The translations under genes were made by a program, and so were the position numbers. Below, piece by piece: positions 33,937-44,760 of a stretch of DNA of 45,163 bases. This DNA comes from a bacterium. GTDB lineage: Bacteria > Bacteroidota > Ignavibacteria > Kapaibacteriales > UBA2268. Every line of letters begins with the position of its first letter. Positions within the stretch are counted from its first letter, which is position 1. The stretch covers positions 1 to 45,163 of the forward strand of contig JAUIIX010000022.1 of the NCBI GenBank assembly GCA_030431515.1, in the 5' to 3' direction. The notes below the pieces were generated by a model. It was given only the letters and a program-made list of their open reading frames with translations, did no database searches and was not told the origin of the DNA.

Positions 33937-34317
33937 ATGTCAGAAAAAGTAGAAAAGCTACTTGAAGAAATATCAAGCTTAACATTAGTAGAAGCAGCTG
34001 AATTAAAATCAGCTATGGAAGAGAAATTTGGAGTATCTGCTGCAGCACCAATGATGATGGCTGCTGCTGGTGGTGGCGATGCTGCTGCTGCTGCAGAAGA
34101 AAAATCAGACTTTGATGTAGAACTTACTGAAGTTCCTGCTGCTGGTAAAATTGCAGTTATCAAAGCTGTTAGAGAAGTAACTGGTCTTGGTTTAAAAGAA
34201 GCTAAAGATTTAGTTGAAGCTGCACCTAAAGTAGTTAAAGAAGGCGCTAGCAAAGAAGAAGCTGAAGAAATTAAAACAAAATTAGAAGCATCTGGTGCTA
34301 AAATTACATTGAAGTAA
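33937..34317 (+). CDS. rplL: 50S ribosomal protein L7/L12
   Basis: A 126-residue stalk protein that recruits translation factors. The N-terminal dimerisation domain ([28 protein letters not shown]) is followed by an Ala/Gly/Met-rich hinge at ~34-54 and the C-terminal factor-binding domain ([46 protein letters not shown]). AGGAG at 33926-33930 gives a clear ribosome-binding site. Two hairpins separate it from rpoB. Confidence 0.97.
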   Translation: MSEKVEKLLEEISSLTLVEAAELKSAMEEKFGVSAAAPMMMAAAGGGDAAAAAEEKSDFDVELTEVPAAGKIAVIKAVREVTGLGLKEAKDLVEAAPKVVKEGASKEEAEEIKTKLEASGAKITLK

Positions 34318-34336
34318 TTTATTATAAGTTATTAAA

Positions 34337-34364
34337 AAGAGGGGTAGTTTTGGCTACTCCTCTT
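34337..34364 (+). terminator. Hairpin after rplL, probable attenuator
   Basis: An 11-bp stem AAGAGGGGTAG (34337-34347) with CTACTCCTCTT (34354-34364), one G-T pair, 6-base loop. It lies 19 bases after the rplL stop codon. The tail (AACTTATTTTAGAGTTTTT) is T-rich but broken, so a partial terminator or processing site like the E. coli rplL-rpoB attenuator is more likely than full termination. Confidence 0.65.
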
Positions 34365-34446
34365 AACTTATTTTAGAGTTTTTCTTAGTAATATAATGGC
34401 ATGTATGAGATTAGCAAATATTTTTATTAATCAGTTGTAGTTTTTT

Positions 34447-34494
34447 AAAAGGATTTTTTGATGTGCATTTTACTGCATTTCAAAAAGTCCTTTT
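34447..34494 (+). promoter_or_regulatory. Second, long hairpin just before rpoB
   Basis: A 15-bp stem (34447-34461 with 34480-34494; one T-G pair, AAAAGGA pairing with TCCTTTT on the outside) whose 18-base apical part contains a further TGCA/TGCA pairing around TTTTAC. It ends 15 bases before the AAGGAGG ribosome-binding site of rpoB. It may be an RNase III-type processing site or help set rpoB translation. Function is inferred. Confidence 0.55.
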
Positions 34495-34521
34495 ATTGTT
34501 TAAAAATTAAGGAGGCAAGTT

Positions 34522-37500
34522 ATGGACTCCGTTACCAAAAATGGAAATCAACCTGTGGAAACTAAAGAATATAAAGAACGTCTATTAAAATCTGGTCAAG
34601 GAATTGTCCGACTTAGGGAAAGAATTAATTTCTCTGATAGAGATTTTTCCGCACATTATCCTGACCTTTTAAATATTCAAGTTGATGCTTATAGTGACTT
34701 CTTGCAAGAAAAAGTACCACCTCACAAAAGAAAAAATATTGGTCTGCAAGCTGCATTTAAAAATAATTTTCCAATTCTTGATAATTCTGAAGTTTTTCAA
34801 TTAGAGTTTTTAGATTATGTTATTGAAAGACCTAAGTATTCTGAAGAAGAATGTAGAGAAAGAGAATTAACTTTTTCTAAACCTTTGAAAGCTAGACTAA
34901 GATTGTCAAGTAAAGCTGAAAAAGAATCAGAAGATTATATTGATGCTGTTGAGCAAGAAGTTTATCTTGGTAATATACCAAGTATGACTGAAAGAGGGAC
35001 TTTTATAATTAATGGTGCTGAAAGAGTTGTTGTAACTCAAATTCACCGTTCGCCTGGTGCATTCTTTGATGATGCACTTCACCCGAATGGAACTAGAATT
35101 TACACCGCAAGAATTATACCTTTTAGAGGTTCTTGGATTGAATTTATCACTGATATTCATGAAGTTTTATACGCATATATTGATAGAAAGAAAAAATTCC
35201 CAGTTACTACTTTTTTAAGAGCTTTAGGATATTCTTCAGATGAAGAAATCTTAAATCTTTTTGATTTAGCTGCTGATCACGATGCTAAAACTTTCGATGA
35301 AACTTTCTTAGGTAGAAGAATTGCATCTGATGTGATTAACCTTGAGACTGGTGAGATTATCGCTATGCGTGATATGGTTATTGATGAAGCTTTCTTAGAA
35401 ATCGCAAAAACAAATTTATTAGCACCTGTTAGATTATTTAATTACACTGATGCTACTGAAGAGCCGTTAATTGCACGTTCATTAACTAAAGATGTTACAA
35501 GAAATAAAGAAGATGCTTTAGAGTTAATTTATCGTACTTTACGTTCGAGTGAGCCACCTGACATGGAAACTGCAGAAGCTTTACTTGAAAAAATGTTCTT
35601 CTCTGATAAGAGATATGATCTTGGTAAAGTAGGTAGATTTAGAATTAATGATAAACTTGGATTAGATTTACCTGAAGATGTTACTTACTTAACTGTAACT
35701 GACATTGTTACTATAATTAAACAATTAATCTTACTTCATAAGAATAAGTGGGGTGGTGATGATATTGACCACTTAGGAAATAGAAGAGTTCGTTCGGTAG
35801 GTGAGCAATTGCAAAATCAATTTAATATTGGTCTTGCTCGTATGTCTCGTACTATCAAAGAAAGATTATCTGTTAACGACGGTGAAAATTTAACTCCATC
35901 TGAATTAGTAAATGCTAGAACTATTACTTCTGTTGTTAATCAGTTCTTCGGAACTAACCAGCTTTCTCAATTTATGGATCAAACTAATCCATTAGCTGAA
36001 TTAACACACAAAAGAAGAACATCTGCATTAGGACCTGGTGGTTTAACAAGAGAAAGAGCAGGATTTGAGGTACGTGACGTTCACTATACTCACTATGGAA
36101 GACTTTGTCCGATTGAGACTCCTGAGGGTCCAAACATTGGTCTAATTTCTTCATTAGCTATCCACTCTACTATTAATGAATTAGGTTTCTTACAATCCCC
36201 ATATTACGTATGTAAAGATGGATATGTAACAGATGAAATAGTTTACTTAACAGCTGAAATTGAAGATGGTCACGTATTAAGTACAGCTTCTACTCCTGTA
36301 GATGAAACTGGAAAAATAATTGGTGATAAGATTAAAGCAAGACAATCTGGTGATTTCGTGTTAGTTCCTCCAACAGATATTGAATATATGGATGTTGCGA
36401 CTGACCAAATTACTTCAATTGCCTCTGCTCACATTCCTTTCTTAGAGCATGATGATGCGAACCGTGCATTGATGGGTGCGAATATGCAACGTCAAGCAGT
36501 TCCACTTTTAAAACCTAATGCTCCTTTTGTAGGAACAGGAATGGAAGCTAAGTCAGCAAGAGATTCTAAAACTTTATTATCTGCTGAAGGTGATGGAGTT
36601 GTTGAATATGTATCTGCTGATGAAATTAGAGTAAGATATATTGATAAAAGAGATGATAATGAGAAATTAATTGATTTCGAATATCAAGAAACTAAAACTT
36701 ATAGATTATTAAAATTCTTTAGAACGAATCAAGATACTTGTATCAATCAAAGACCGCTTGTAAAAGCTGGTGACAAGGTTGTAAAAGGTCAAGCAATAAG
36801 TGACGGAGCTGCTACTGAAATGGGTGAGTTAGCTTTAGGTCAAAATGTGTTAGTTGCCTTCATGCCTTGGCGTGGTTATAACTTTGAGGATGCGATTGTT
36901 ATTTCTGAAAGAATCGTAGCTCAAGACGTATTTACTTCAATTCACATTGAAGAATTTACATTACAAGTAAGAGATACTAAACGTGGGGAAGAAGAGTTTA
37001 CTCGTGAGATTCCAAACGTATCTGAAGAAGCGACTAAAGAACTTGATGAATTTGGTATTGTAAGAGTAGGTGCTAAAGTTTATGAAGGTGATATCTTAAT
37101 TGGTAAGATTACTCCGAAAGGGGAAACTGATCCAACTCCTGAAGAAAAATTACTAAGAGCAATCTTTGGTGATAAAGCAGGTGATGTTAAAGATGTATCT
37201 TTAAAAGCTGGTCCTGGATTGAAAGGTGTAGTAATTAATACTAAATTATTTACTAGAAGACTTCTTACAATGGATAAAGAGACGAGAAAAGAAGAGAAAA
37301 AACGTCAAGATAAAATCAATACTTTAGAAAAAGCTGCAGTTAAAAAGCTTGATGATGAAGTAATCAGAAGAATTTCTAAAATTATTGATGGTCAAAAAAT
37401 TATTTTCTTTAGATTGACTAATAATGTTAATATATTTAGAAAAGGAACATTAGTAAGCGAACAAGATGTTAAAGAAAAATACTATGAAGGTTTATTAAAA

Positions 37501-38388
37501 CCAGAATTATTAGACTTTAACGAACAAATGATTGAAGATGAAGTAAAAGATGATTTACTTCGTGATGTAATCCAAAGTTTCTTGAGAGTTAGAAATGATG
37601 TTAAAGCAGATTTTAGATCTGAAAAAACAAAATTAGCTTCTGGTGATGAATTACAACCAGGTATTTTACAAATGGCAAAAGTATATGTTGCTAAAAAACG
37701 TAAATTACAAGTTGGTGATAAAATGGCAGGAAGACACGGAAACAAAGGTATTGTATCTAAAATAGTACCTGTAGAAGATATGCCTTTCTTACCAGACGGA
37801 ACATCAGTTGATATTATTCTTAACCCACTTGGCGTACCATCAAGGATGAACCTTGGTCAGTTGTATGAAACTGCATTAGGTTGGGCTGCTAGTAAATTAG
37901 GTGTTCATTTTGCAACTCCAATTTTTAACGGTGCAACTTGGGATCAAGTTAAATATTATCTTGATAAAGCTGGATTACCTAATGATGGTAAAACAGTATT
38001 ATTTGATGGTCGAACTGGTGAAAAATTCACTGAAAGAGTTACAGTTGGTTACATTTATATGTTAAAACTAGCTCACTTAGTAGATGATAAATTACACGCA
38101 CGTTCTATCGGACCTTACTCACTAATTACTCAACAACCATTAGGTGGTAAAGCACAATTTGGTGGTCAAAGATTAGGAGAGATGGAGGTTTGGGCATTAG
38201 AAGCTTATGGTGCGGCTCATACTTTACAAGAGATGATTACTGTGAAATCGGATGATGTTCAAGGACGTGCTAAAATGTACGAACACATCGTAAAAGGTGA
38301 TAACTTACCTGACCCGAATATTCCAGAATCATTTAACGTTCTTATTAGGGAACTTCAAGGGCTTTGTCTTGATGTTCATATTGTATAA
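34522..38388 (+). CDS. rpoB: DNA-directed RNA polymerase subunit beta
   Basis: The 1288-residue beta subunit of RNA polymerase. The start is fixed by a strong AAGGAGG at 34509-34515, six bases before the ATG. Conserved segments are the fork/rifampicin pocket (QLSQFMDQTNPLAELTHKRR, SALGPGGLTRERAG), HYGRLCPIETPEGPNIGL, GRHGNKGIVSK and NPLGVPSRMNLGQLYE, and GGKAQFGGQRLGEMEVWALE at the C-terminus. Residues equal to E. coli D516, H526 and S531 are D486, H496 and S501, so none of these three common rifampicin-resistance positions is changed. rpoC follows after 27 bases. Confidence 0.98.
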   Translation: MDSVTKNGNQPVETKEYKERLLKSGQGIVRLRERINFSDRDFSAHYPDLLNIQVDAYSDFLQEKVPPHKRKNIGLQAAFKNNFPILDNSEVFQLEFLDYVIERPKYSEEECRERELTFSKPLKARLRLSSKAEKESEDYIDAVEQEVYLGNIPSMTERGTFIINGAERVVVTQIHRSPGAFFDDALHPNGTRIYTARIIPFRGSWIEFITDIHEVLYAYIDRKKKFPVTTFLRALGYSSDEEILNLFDLAADHDAKTFDETFLGRRIASDVINLETGEIIAMRDMVIDEAFLEIAKTNLLAPVRLFNYTDATEEPLIARSLTKDVTRNKEDALELIYRTLRSSEPPDMETAEALLEKMFFSDKRYDLGKVGRFRINDKLGLDLPEDVTYLTVTDIVTIIKQLILLHKNKWGGDDIDHLGNRRVRSVGEQLQNQFNIGLARMSRTIKERLSVNDGENLTPSELVNARTITSVVNQFFGTNQLSQFMDQTNPLAELTHKRRTSALGPGGLTRERAGFEVRDVHYTHYGRLCPIETPEGPNIGLISSLAIHSTINELGFLQSPYYVCKDGYVTDEIVYLTAEIEDGHVLSTASTPVDETGKIIGDKIKARQSGDFVLVPPTDIEYMDVATDQITSIASAHIPFLEHDDANRALMGANMQRQAVPLLKPNAPFVGTGMEAKSARDSKTLLSAEGDGVVEYVSADEIRVRYIDKRDDNEKLIDFEYQETKTYRLLKFFRTNQDTCINQRPLVKAGDKVVKGQAISDGAATEMGELALGQNVLVAFMPWRGYNFEDAIVISERIVAQDVFTSIHIEEFTLQVRDTKRGEEEFTREIPNVSEEATKELDEFGIVRVGAKVYEGDILIGKITPKGETDPTPEEKLLRAIFGDKAGDVKDVSLKAGPGLKGVVINTKLFTRRLLTMDKETRKEEKKRQDKINTLEKAAVKKLDDEVIRRISKIIDGQKIIFFRLTNNVNIFRKGTLVSEQDVKEKYYEGLLKPELLDFNEQMIEDEVKDDLLRDVIQSFLRVRNDVKADFRSEKTKLASGDELQPGILQMAKVYVAKKRKLQVGDKMAGRHGNKGIVSKIVPVEDMPFLPDGTSVDIILNPLGVPSRMNLGQLYETALGWAASKLGVHFATPIFNGATWDQVKYYLDKAGLPNDGKTVLFDGRTGEKFTERVTVGYIYMLKLAHLVDDKLHARSIGPYSLITQQPLGGKAQFGGQRLGEMEVWALEAYGAAHTLQEMITVKSDDVQGRAKMYEHIVKGDNLPDPNIPESFNVLIRELQGLCLDVHIV

Positions 38389-38415
38389 TTGAAAATAAAT
38401 TCATTAGGAGATCCA

Positions 38416-41400
38416 ATGCAAACTATATCGATCCCTAAAAAAGGTTTTAGTAGCATTACAATTAAGATTGCTTCACCAGACGATATCCTAAACAGATCTC
38501 GTGGGGAAGTTACTAAACCGGAGACGATAAATTATAGATCTTTTAGACCTGAAAAAGATGGTCTTTTTTGCGAGAAAATTTTTGGTCCTATTAGGGACTG
38601 GGAATGTGCTTGTGGAAAATATAAAAGAATCAGATACAAGGGCATCGTTTGTGACAGATGTGGAGTTGAAGTTACTCAAAAATCTGTTCGTAGAGAAAGA
38701 ATGGGTCACATCATGCTTGCTGTTCCCGTAATTCATATTTGGTTTTTAAGATCATTACCTAGTAAAATAAGTGGTGTTCTTGGAATGCCAACTAAAGATA
38801 TTGAAAGAATTGTTTATTACGAATCTTACGTTGTAGTTCAACCTGGTAAAACTGGTTTACAACACAAAGATTTATTAACTGAAGAACAATATCTTGATGT
38901 TATCGATTCATTACCTGATGAAGAATTAGATATGGACGATGATGATCCTAACAAATTCATTGCCTTGATTGGTGGTGAAGGGATAAAAGAACTACTTAAA
39001 AGAGTTGATGCTACAAGTGAGTACTATACTCTTAAAGCTAGATTAAAAGAAGAAACTTCGCAAATTAAAAAAGCTGACTTATTAAAACGTCTTAGAATAT
39101 TAGACGCTTTTAGAAAATCAGCATTAAGTCAATATGAGAATCTTCCTGAGTGGATGGTTCTTGATGTTGTTCCTATTATTCCTCCAGATCTAAGACCATT
39201 AGTTCCATTAGAGGGTGGTAGATTTGCCACTTCTGATTTGAATGATCTTTATAGAAGAGTTATAATTAGAAACAATCGTCTGAAAAGACTTATTGATATT
39301 AAAGCTCCTGAAGTAATTTTAAGAAATGAAAAAAGAATGCTTCAAGAGTCTGTTGATGCACTTTTTGATAACTCAAGAAGAGCAGTTAGAGCAGAATCTC
39401 AAAGAGCATTAAAATCTCTTGCTGATACTCTTAAAGGTAAAGCGGGTAGATTTAGACAGAACTTACTTGGTAAAAGGGTTGACTATTCTGGTCGTTCGGT
39501 TATTGTGGTAGGTCCTGAATTAGAATTACACGAATGTGGTATTCCTAAAGATATGGCTGTTGAGCTATTTAAACCTTTTGTTATCAGAAAATTGATAGAA
39601 AGAGGTCACGTAAAAACAGTTAAATCTGCTAAGAAAATGGTGGAAAGAAAAACGAATGAAGTTTGGGATATCCTTGAGAAAGTTATCGAAGGTCACCCAA
39701 TTATGCTTAATAGAGCCCCTACTCTTCACAGATTAGGTATTCAAGCATTCCAACCAAGATTAGTAGAAGGAAAAGCTATTCAACTTCACCCATTAGTTTG
39801 TACTGCATTTAACGCAGACTTTGACGGTGACCAAATGGCTGTCCATCTTCCAATTAGTTATGAAGCACAATTAGAAGCTATGCTTTTAATGCTTGCACCT
39901 CATAACATTATGCACACTCAAAATGGTGAACCAATTGCCGTTCCTTCTCAGGACATGGTTTTAGGGATTTACTATATTACTAAAATTAGAAAAGGTGCTA
40001 TTGGAGAAAATAGAACTTATTCTTCTTATGAAGAAATGATTGTAGCATATAATAACAAGAAATTAGATTTACACGCTAAAATTAAAATTAGATATAAAGG
40101 TGAAATAGTTGAATCTTCTACTGGTAGAATGATATTTAACAATATTGCACCTGAAGAACTTGGATTTGTAAATGAGTTATTGACTAAAAACAGATTAAGA
40201 CAAATTATTGGTTTATGTTTTAGAAGAGCAGGAATTGCTAAAACAGTTAAATTCCTTGATAAAATGAAAGCTGTTGGATTTGAACACGCTACAATGGGTG
40301 GTCTATCTGTAAGTATTGAAGACGTAGTTGTTCCTGAATTAAAAACAGATATTATCAATAATGCCGAAGGTAAAATTGATAAAATTGAATTTGCATATAT
40401 GAATGGTGTGATTTCATCTGGTGAGAGATACAACAAAATCATCGATACGTGGTCAACTGCTACTAATAGAGTTGCAGATAAACTTTACAATGAAATGTCT
40501 CAACACAATGACGGATTTAACTCATTCTGGATGATGCTTGATTCTAAAGCGAGAGGGTCGAAAGAGCAAATTAGACAGTTAGCTGGTATGAGAGGATTGA
40601 TGGCTAAGCCGAAAAAATCTTTATCTGGTTCTTCTGGGGAATTAATTGAAAACCCAATTATCGCAAACTTTAAAGAAGGTCTATCAGTACTTGAGTACTT
40701 TATTTCTACTCACGGTGCCAGAAAAGGTCTTGCCGATACTGCACTTAAAACTGCCGATGCAGGTTATTTAACAAGAAGACTTCATGATGTTGCTCAAGAT
40801 GCAATTATTACTGAAGTTGATTGTCAAACTGTAAGAGGTATTAATATTTCTGCCCTAAAAGATGGTGAGGAAATCAAAGAATCTTTAGGAGAAAGAATAT
40901 TAGGTAGAGTTGTATTAGATGATATTATTGATCCTTTTACAAATACATTGTTGATTAAAAAAGGTGAAATAGTAACTGAAGATTTAGCTGACTTAGTTGA
41001 AGACTCTTCTGTTGAAAAAGTTAAAATCAGATCTGTTCTTACTTGTGAAACTCGTAGAGGTGTATGTTCTCAATGTTATGGTAGAAATATGGCTACTGGT
41101 AACATGGTTGACCAAGGTGAAGCAGTTGGTACAATTGCATCACAATCAATTGGTGAGCCGGGTACTCAGTTAACACTACGTACATTCCACACAGGTGGTA
41201 CTGCTTCTACTGTTACTTCTCAATCTGAAGTAAAAACTAAATTTGCAGGTAAGATTGAATTTGAAAATATCAAGATTGTAACTTACGAGGAAGCAGGAAA
41301 AGAAGTAAATGTTGTTGTATCTCGTTCTGGTGTTATTAATATTAAAGATACTGAAACAGATAGAATTATTACTCACTATGATGCTACTTATGGTGCTGAA

Positions 41401-42672
41401 ATAAAAATTAATAATGGTGACTTAGTTAATAAAGGCGATTTACTTTATGACTGGGATCCGTACAATGCAACAATTATCGCAGAGCATACTGGGGTTGTTA
41501 GATTTAAGGATTTAATCCTTAATACTACTTACCGTGAAGTAAATGATGAGCAAACAGGACACATCACTAAAGTTGTTATTGACTCTAGAGATAAAACAAA
41601 AACTCCTTCAATTGAAATCGTTGATGCTAATGGCGAAATATTGAAAACTTACAACATTCCTTCTCGTTCTCAATTGAGAGTTGATGATAGAGATGATGTA
41701 AGAATTGGTACTCCTTTAGTAAAAATACCAAGAGATTTAGGTAGAACAAGAGATATTACTGGGGGTCTTCCTCGAGTAACTGAGTTATTCGAAGCAAGAT
41801 CACCTCAAAATCCTTCTGTAGTATCAGAGATTGATGGTATTGTTTCTTTCGAGAAACACAAAAGAGGTCAAAGAATTATTGTTGTTACTTCTGTTGATGA
41901 GAAAACTAAAACTGAATATTCAGTTCCAATTAGTAAATATGTATTAGTTCAAGAAGGTGACTTCGTAAGAGCTGGTGATAGATTAACTGAAGGTTCAATT
42001 AACCCGCATGATATTCTTAGAATTAAAGGGGTTAATGCTGTACAAGAATACTTAGTAAATGAAGTACAAGAAGTTTACCGTATGCAAGGTGTGAAAATCA
42101 ATGATAAACACATTGAAGTTATCGTTAGACAAATGCTTCAAAAAGTTAAAATCTATGATTCTGGTGATACTGACCTTATCGAAAATGATAATGTTAATAA
42201 AAACAGATTCTTAGATGAAAACGAAAGAATGAAAGGAATGGTAGTAGTTACTGATAAAGGTGATTCTAAATTTAACGAAAACCATTTGTATCTAAAACGT
42301 AAAGTAAGAGTAGCTAACTCAGATTTAGAGAAAAAAGATAAGATTGTTGCAGAATATAGAAATGCTGAAGCAGCTATTGGGGAGCCAATTTTACTTGGTA
42401 TCACTCAAGCATCTTTAACTACTGAAAGCTGGTTGTCTGCTGCTTCTTTCCAAGAAACTACTAAAGTTCTTTCTGAAGCATCAATCGGTACTAAAGTTGA
42501 TACATTAAGTGGATTAAAAGAAAACATTATATTAGGTCAATTAATTCCTGCAGGTACAGGATTAAGAGATTACCAAAGAATTGTAGTGAAAAGCAAAATT
42601 GGTAATATTTTCGGTAATAAATTACCAGTTGAAAAACTTAATATTAAAGAAATTCTTGCATCTAAAAGCTAA
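38416..42672 (+). CDS. rpoC: DNA-directed RNA polymerase subunit beta'
   Basis: The 1418-residue catalytic subunit of RNA polymerase. The start at 38416 is preferred over in-frame codons back to 38389 because AGGAG (38406-38410) lies just before it. The N-terminal zinc site is C64, C66, C79, C82 (CACGKYKR...CDRCG). The catalytic magnesium site is NADFDGDQ with D468, D470, D472. The second zinc site lies in the [15 protein letters not shown] segment. The bridge/trigger region ([18 protein letters not shown]) and the C-terminal [19 protein letters not shown] are typical. A strong terminator follows. Confidence 0.98.
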   Translation: MQTISIPKKGFSSITIKIASPDDILNRSRGEVTKPETINYRSFRPEKDGLFCEKIFGPIRDWECACGKYKRIRYKGIVCDRCGVEVTQKSVRRERMGHIMLAVPVIHIWFLRSLPSKISGVLGMPTKDIERIVYYESYVVVQPGKTGLQHKDLLTEEQYLDVIDSLPDEELDMDDDDPNKFIALIGGEGIKELLKRVDATSEYYTLKARLKEETSQIKKADLLKRLRILDAFRKSALSQYENLPEWMVLDVVPIIPPDLRPLVPLEGGRFATSDLNDLYRRVIIRNNRLKRLIDIKAPEVILRNEKRMLQESVDALFDNSRRAVRAESQRALKSLADTLKGKAGRFRQNLLGKRVDYSGRSVIVVGPELELHECGIPKDMAVELFKPFVIRKLIERGHVKTVKSAKKMVERKTNEVWDILEKVIEGHPIMLNRAPTLHRLGIQAFQPRLVEGKAIQLHPLVCTAFNADFDGDQMAVHLPISYEAQLEAMLLMLAPHNIMHTQNGEPIAVPSQDMVLGIYYITKIRKGAIGENRTYSSYEEMIVAYNNKKLDLHAKIKIRYKGEIVESSTGRMIFNNIAPEELGFVNELLTKNRLRQIIGLCFRRAGIAKTVKFLDKMKAVGFEHATMGGLSVSIEDVVVPELKTDIINNAEGKIDKIEFAYMNGVISSGERYNKIIDTWSTATNRVADKLYNEMSQHNDGFNSFWMMLDSKARGSKEQIRQLAGMRGLMAKPKKSLSGSSGELIENPIIANFKEGLSVLEYFISTHGARKGLADTALKTADAGYLTRRLHDVAQDAIITEVDCQTVRGINISALKDGEEIKESLGERILGRVVLDDIIDPFTNTLLIKKGEIVTEDLADLVEDSSVEKVKIRSVLTCETRRGVCSQCYGRNMATGNMVDQGEAVGTIASQSIGEPGTQLTLRTFHTGGTASTVTSQSEVKTKFAGKIEFENIKIVTYEEAGKEVNVVVSRSGVINIKDTETDRIITHYDATYGAEIKINNGDLVNKGDLLYDWDPYNATIIAEHTGVVRFKDLILNTTYREVNDEQTGHITKVVIDSRDKTKTPSIEIVDANGEILKTYNIPSRSQLRVDDRDDVRIGTPLVKIPRDLGRTRDITGGLPRVTELFEARSPQNPSVVSEIDGIVSFEKHKRGQRIIVVTSVDEKTKTEYSVPISKYVLVQEGDFVRAGDRLTEGSINPHDILRIKGVNAVQEYLVNEVQEVYRMQGVKINDKHIEVIVRQMLQKVKIYDSGDTDLIENDNVNKNRFLDENERMKGMVVVTDKGDSKFNENHLYLKRKVRVANSDLEKKDKIVAEYRNAEAAIGEPILLGITQASLTTESWLSAASFQETTKVLSEASIGTKVDTLSGLKENIILGQLIPAGTGLRDYQRIVVKSKIGNIFGNKLPVEKLNIKEILASKS

Positions 42673-42677
42673 AATAT

Positions 42678-42709
42678 AAGTAGCATATTTAAAATATGCT
42701 ACTTTTTTA
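42678..42709 (+). terminator. Rho-independent terminator of the rpoBC operon
   Basis: The stem AGTAGCATA/TATGCTACT with loop TTTAAAA is followed by six T residues, 6 bases after the rpoC stop codon. Hairpin and T run are both strong. Confidence 0.92.
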
Positions 42710-42745
42710 ATTAAAAAAAATTATTAATTATAAATTAGGAATATT

Positions 42746-43444
42746 ATGAAATTTACTTTGTTAATGGTGTTTATGTTAAGCTTTTTTGCTTGTTCTAACG
42801 AAAGTGCAAGTCAAAAAATTGAAGTTAAAACACAATTAGATTCAGTTGCTTATGCGATTGGTTGGAATTTAGGTGAAAATTTACTTAGAGATTCTTTGAT
42901 GATGAATACTAAAATTATCGAAGAAGCTATGAACCAAGCATTAAAAAGCGGTGAAGCGAAATTAAATGAAGAACAAAGAGAAGAAGTTATGCGTGCTTTT
43001 CAAACTATGATGCAAGCAAAACAACAAGAAAAAATTGCTTTACAACAAAAAGCATCTGTAGAAGAAGGGAAGAAATTCTTAGCTGAAAATAAAAACAAAC
43101 CAGGTGTTAAAGTTACCGCTTCTGGTTTACAATATAGAGTTGATAAAGAAGGTAATGGTCCAAAACCATCTAGCCCAGAAACAACTGTAAAAGTTCACTA
43201 TACTGGTAAATTATTAAATGGTAAAACATTTGATAGTTCAGTAGATAGAGGCGAGCCAATTGATTTTCAATTAAACCAAGTAATTAAAGGTTGGACTGAA
43301 GGTGTTATGTTAATGAACGTTGGTTCTAAATATACTTTCTGGATTCCTTCTGAATTAGCTTATGGTGAAAGAGGTGCAGGTCAGGATATCGGACCAAATG
43401 CTACTCTTATGTTTGAAGTTGAATTATTAGAAATCGTAAAATAA
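42746..43444 (+). CDS. FKBP-type peptidyl-prolyl isomerase, predicted lipoprotein
   Basis: A 232-residue Mip/FkpA-like protein that speeds proline isomerisation in folding exported proteins. The signal peptide ends in a lipobox-like SFFAC (C16), followed by SNESASQK. The N-terminal domain (VAYAIGWNLGENLLRD, then a long helix EEQREEVMRAFQTMMQAKQQEK) matches the dimerisation domain of FkpA/Mip. The FKBP domain covers ~118-231 with VKVHYTGKLLNGKTFDSS, VIKGWTEGVMLMNVGSKY and FWIPSELAYGERGAG. Both ends are complete. A terminator follows. Confidence 0.93.
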   Translation: MKFTLLMVFMLSFFACSNESASQKIEVKTQLDSVAYAIGWNLGENLLRDSLMMNTKIIEEAMNQALKSGEAKLNEEQREEVMRAFQTMMQAKQQEKIALQQKASVEEGKKFLAENKNKPGVKVTASGLQYRVDKEGNGPKPSSPETTVKVHYTGKLLNGKTFDSSVDRGEPIDFQLNQVIKGWTEGVMLMNVGSKYTFWIPSELAYGERGAGQDIGPNATLMFEVELLEIVK

Positions 43445-43466
43445 TTGTACTTTCAAGAATTAATTT

Positions 43467-43499
43467 AACCCGTTATTAGTATTAGTAACGGGTTTTTTT
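43467..43499 (+). terminator. Rho-independent terminator after the FKBP gene
   Basis: The stem AACCCGTTA (43467-43475) with TAACGGGTT (43486-43494) and a 10-base loop is followed by a T run (43493-43499). The T run ends exactly at the start codon of the next gene. Confidence 0.88.
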
Positions 43500-44132
43500 A
43501 TGAAAAAAATACTATACATAATATTATCAATATTAATAGTTGCTGCACTTGGTACAATTGTGGCGGATATTATTATTAAAGTAAATAGTTATAATAAAGT
43601 TTATAGTGATATTTATAAAATCCCTCATAATAGAGTTGGTTTACTACTCGGCACATCTAAATACTTTAAAGATGGTACACAAAATCTTTACTACAAATAT
43701 AGAATTCACGCAACTGTAAATTTATTTTTCACTGGAAAAATTGACAGAGTATTAATTAGTGGTGATAATTCTTTATCATACTACAATGAACCAATGGATA
43801 TGAAAAAAGCACTGCTTAAAAAAGGTATTCCAGATGATAAAATATACTTAGATTTTGCTGGTTTTAGAACTTATGACTCTATAATAAGAGCAAATAAAGT
43901 ATTTGGATTAACTTCATATACAATCATCACACAAGAATACCACAATCAAAGAGCAATCTATATAGCAGATGTATTAGGACATAATTCAATCGCTTACAAT
44001 GCTAAAAATGTAAATCAAAAATATGGTATAGGCCAATACTTTAGAGAAAAACTTGCCAGAGTTAAAGTGTTTATTGATTTCATGCTTGGAATTGAACCAA
44101 GATTCCTTGGCAAAAAAATAGAAATCAAATAA
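43500..44132 (+). CDS. SanA/YdcF-family (DUF218) membrane protein
   Basis: A 210-residue inner-membrane protein with one N-terminal transmembrane segment (ILYIILSILIVAALGTIVADI) and a DUF218 domain outside it. Signatures are GLLLGTSKYFKDG, RVLISGDNS...YNEP, the DFAGFRTYDSIIRA motif and IITQEYHNQRAIYIA. E. coli SanA affects envelope permeability and vancomycin resistance at high temperature; the biochemical role is unclear. Its ATG falls immediately after the T run of the FKBP terminator, so its mRNA must either start inside that region or depend on readthrough. No separate promoter is evident. Confidence 0.87.
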   Translation: MKKILYIILSILIVAALGTIVADIIIKVNSYNKVYSDIYKIPHNRVGLLLGTSKYFKDGTQNLYYKYRIHATVNLFFTGKIDRVLISGDNSLSYYNEPMDMKKALLKKGIPDDKIYLDFAGFRTYDSIIRANKVFGLTSYTIITQEYHNQRAIYIADVLGHNSIAYNAKNVNQKYGIGQYFREKLARVKVFIDFMLGIEPRFLGKKIEIK

Positions 44133-44215
44133 ATTAACAAGTTATTTCTTTTTCATAAAACTTTTTATTATCATTTAACGTATTTGGTTAAAACAATAAT
44201 AATAAAGGTGTTCTT

Positions 44216-44692
44216 ATGAAAGTATTAGTTTTCTCTCTTCTAATAATCTTTTCACAAATTCTATCTGCCGAAGATAGCAAATCTTATAATCGTTCTGCCG
44301 AAATTGGAGTTTTAAGTGACAATATCAATGATGGATCGTTTGCAACAATCGGAGTTACTAAGCAATATATGTTTAATGATTTCACTATTGGTATGAATAT
44401 GATGGTGCTAATGGGTGTTGGGAATTTTGAGGATATGGGTGGGATTACAGTGGCTCCTAAATTAGGAATGCGTGCTTATGGAAACGATAAAAGTGATTTA
44501 TTCTTTTCAATGTTTGTGTTTGGTGGATATTCGAATATTAGCAATAATGATATTAATAGGTCTGGAGCAATCACAGGAATTGGCATAGAAGCACGATATA
44601 AAATGATTGGTATAGATCTTGGATATGTATCAATACTCAACCCTGTACTTGCAAATGAGCAGATAAAAGTAGCATTAAAATATTGCTTCTAA
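44216..44692 (+). CDS. Small outer-membrane beta-barrel-like protein
   Basis: A 158-residue protein with signal peptide (MKVLVFSLLIIFSQILSAED). The mature part alternates hydrophobic and polar residues as in beta strands (SAEIGVLSDNIN, FATIGVTKQYMF, FTIGMNMMVLMGVG, MIGIDLGYVSIL) and ends in QIKVALKYCF, the terminal aromatic residue expected for barrels inserted by BAM. It has no T9SS domain. It resembles short uncharacterised outer-membrane proteins; I cannot name a function. It is separated from the SanA-like gene by 83 bases. Confidence 0.75.
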   Translation: MKVLVFSLLIIFSQILSAEDSKSYNRSAEIGVLSDNINDGSFATIGVTKQYMFNDFTIGMNMMVLMGVGNFEDMGGITVAPKLGMRAYGNDKSDLFFSMFVFGGYSNISNNDINRSGAITGIGIEARYKMIGIDLGYVSILNPVLANEQIKVALKYCF

Positions 44693-44760
44693 AAATAATA
44701 TTTTGAAATAAGAAAAGCATTCTTTATTTTAGAGAAATAAATTTAAGAAAATAAATATTT

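Noticed and set aside
33924-34253. Antisense 109-residue frame over rplL
   Set aside because: It is the mirror of the Ala-rich L7/L12 gene, whose codons on the other strand give a low-complexity Ala/Ser frame. No independent support.
38389-38415. Upstream TTG start for rpoC
   Set aside because: It would place the start codon directly behind the rpoB stop codon with no ribosome-binding site, while AGGAG serves the ATG at 38416.
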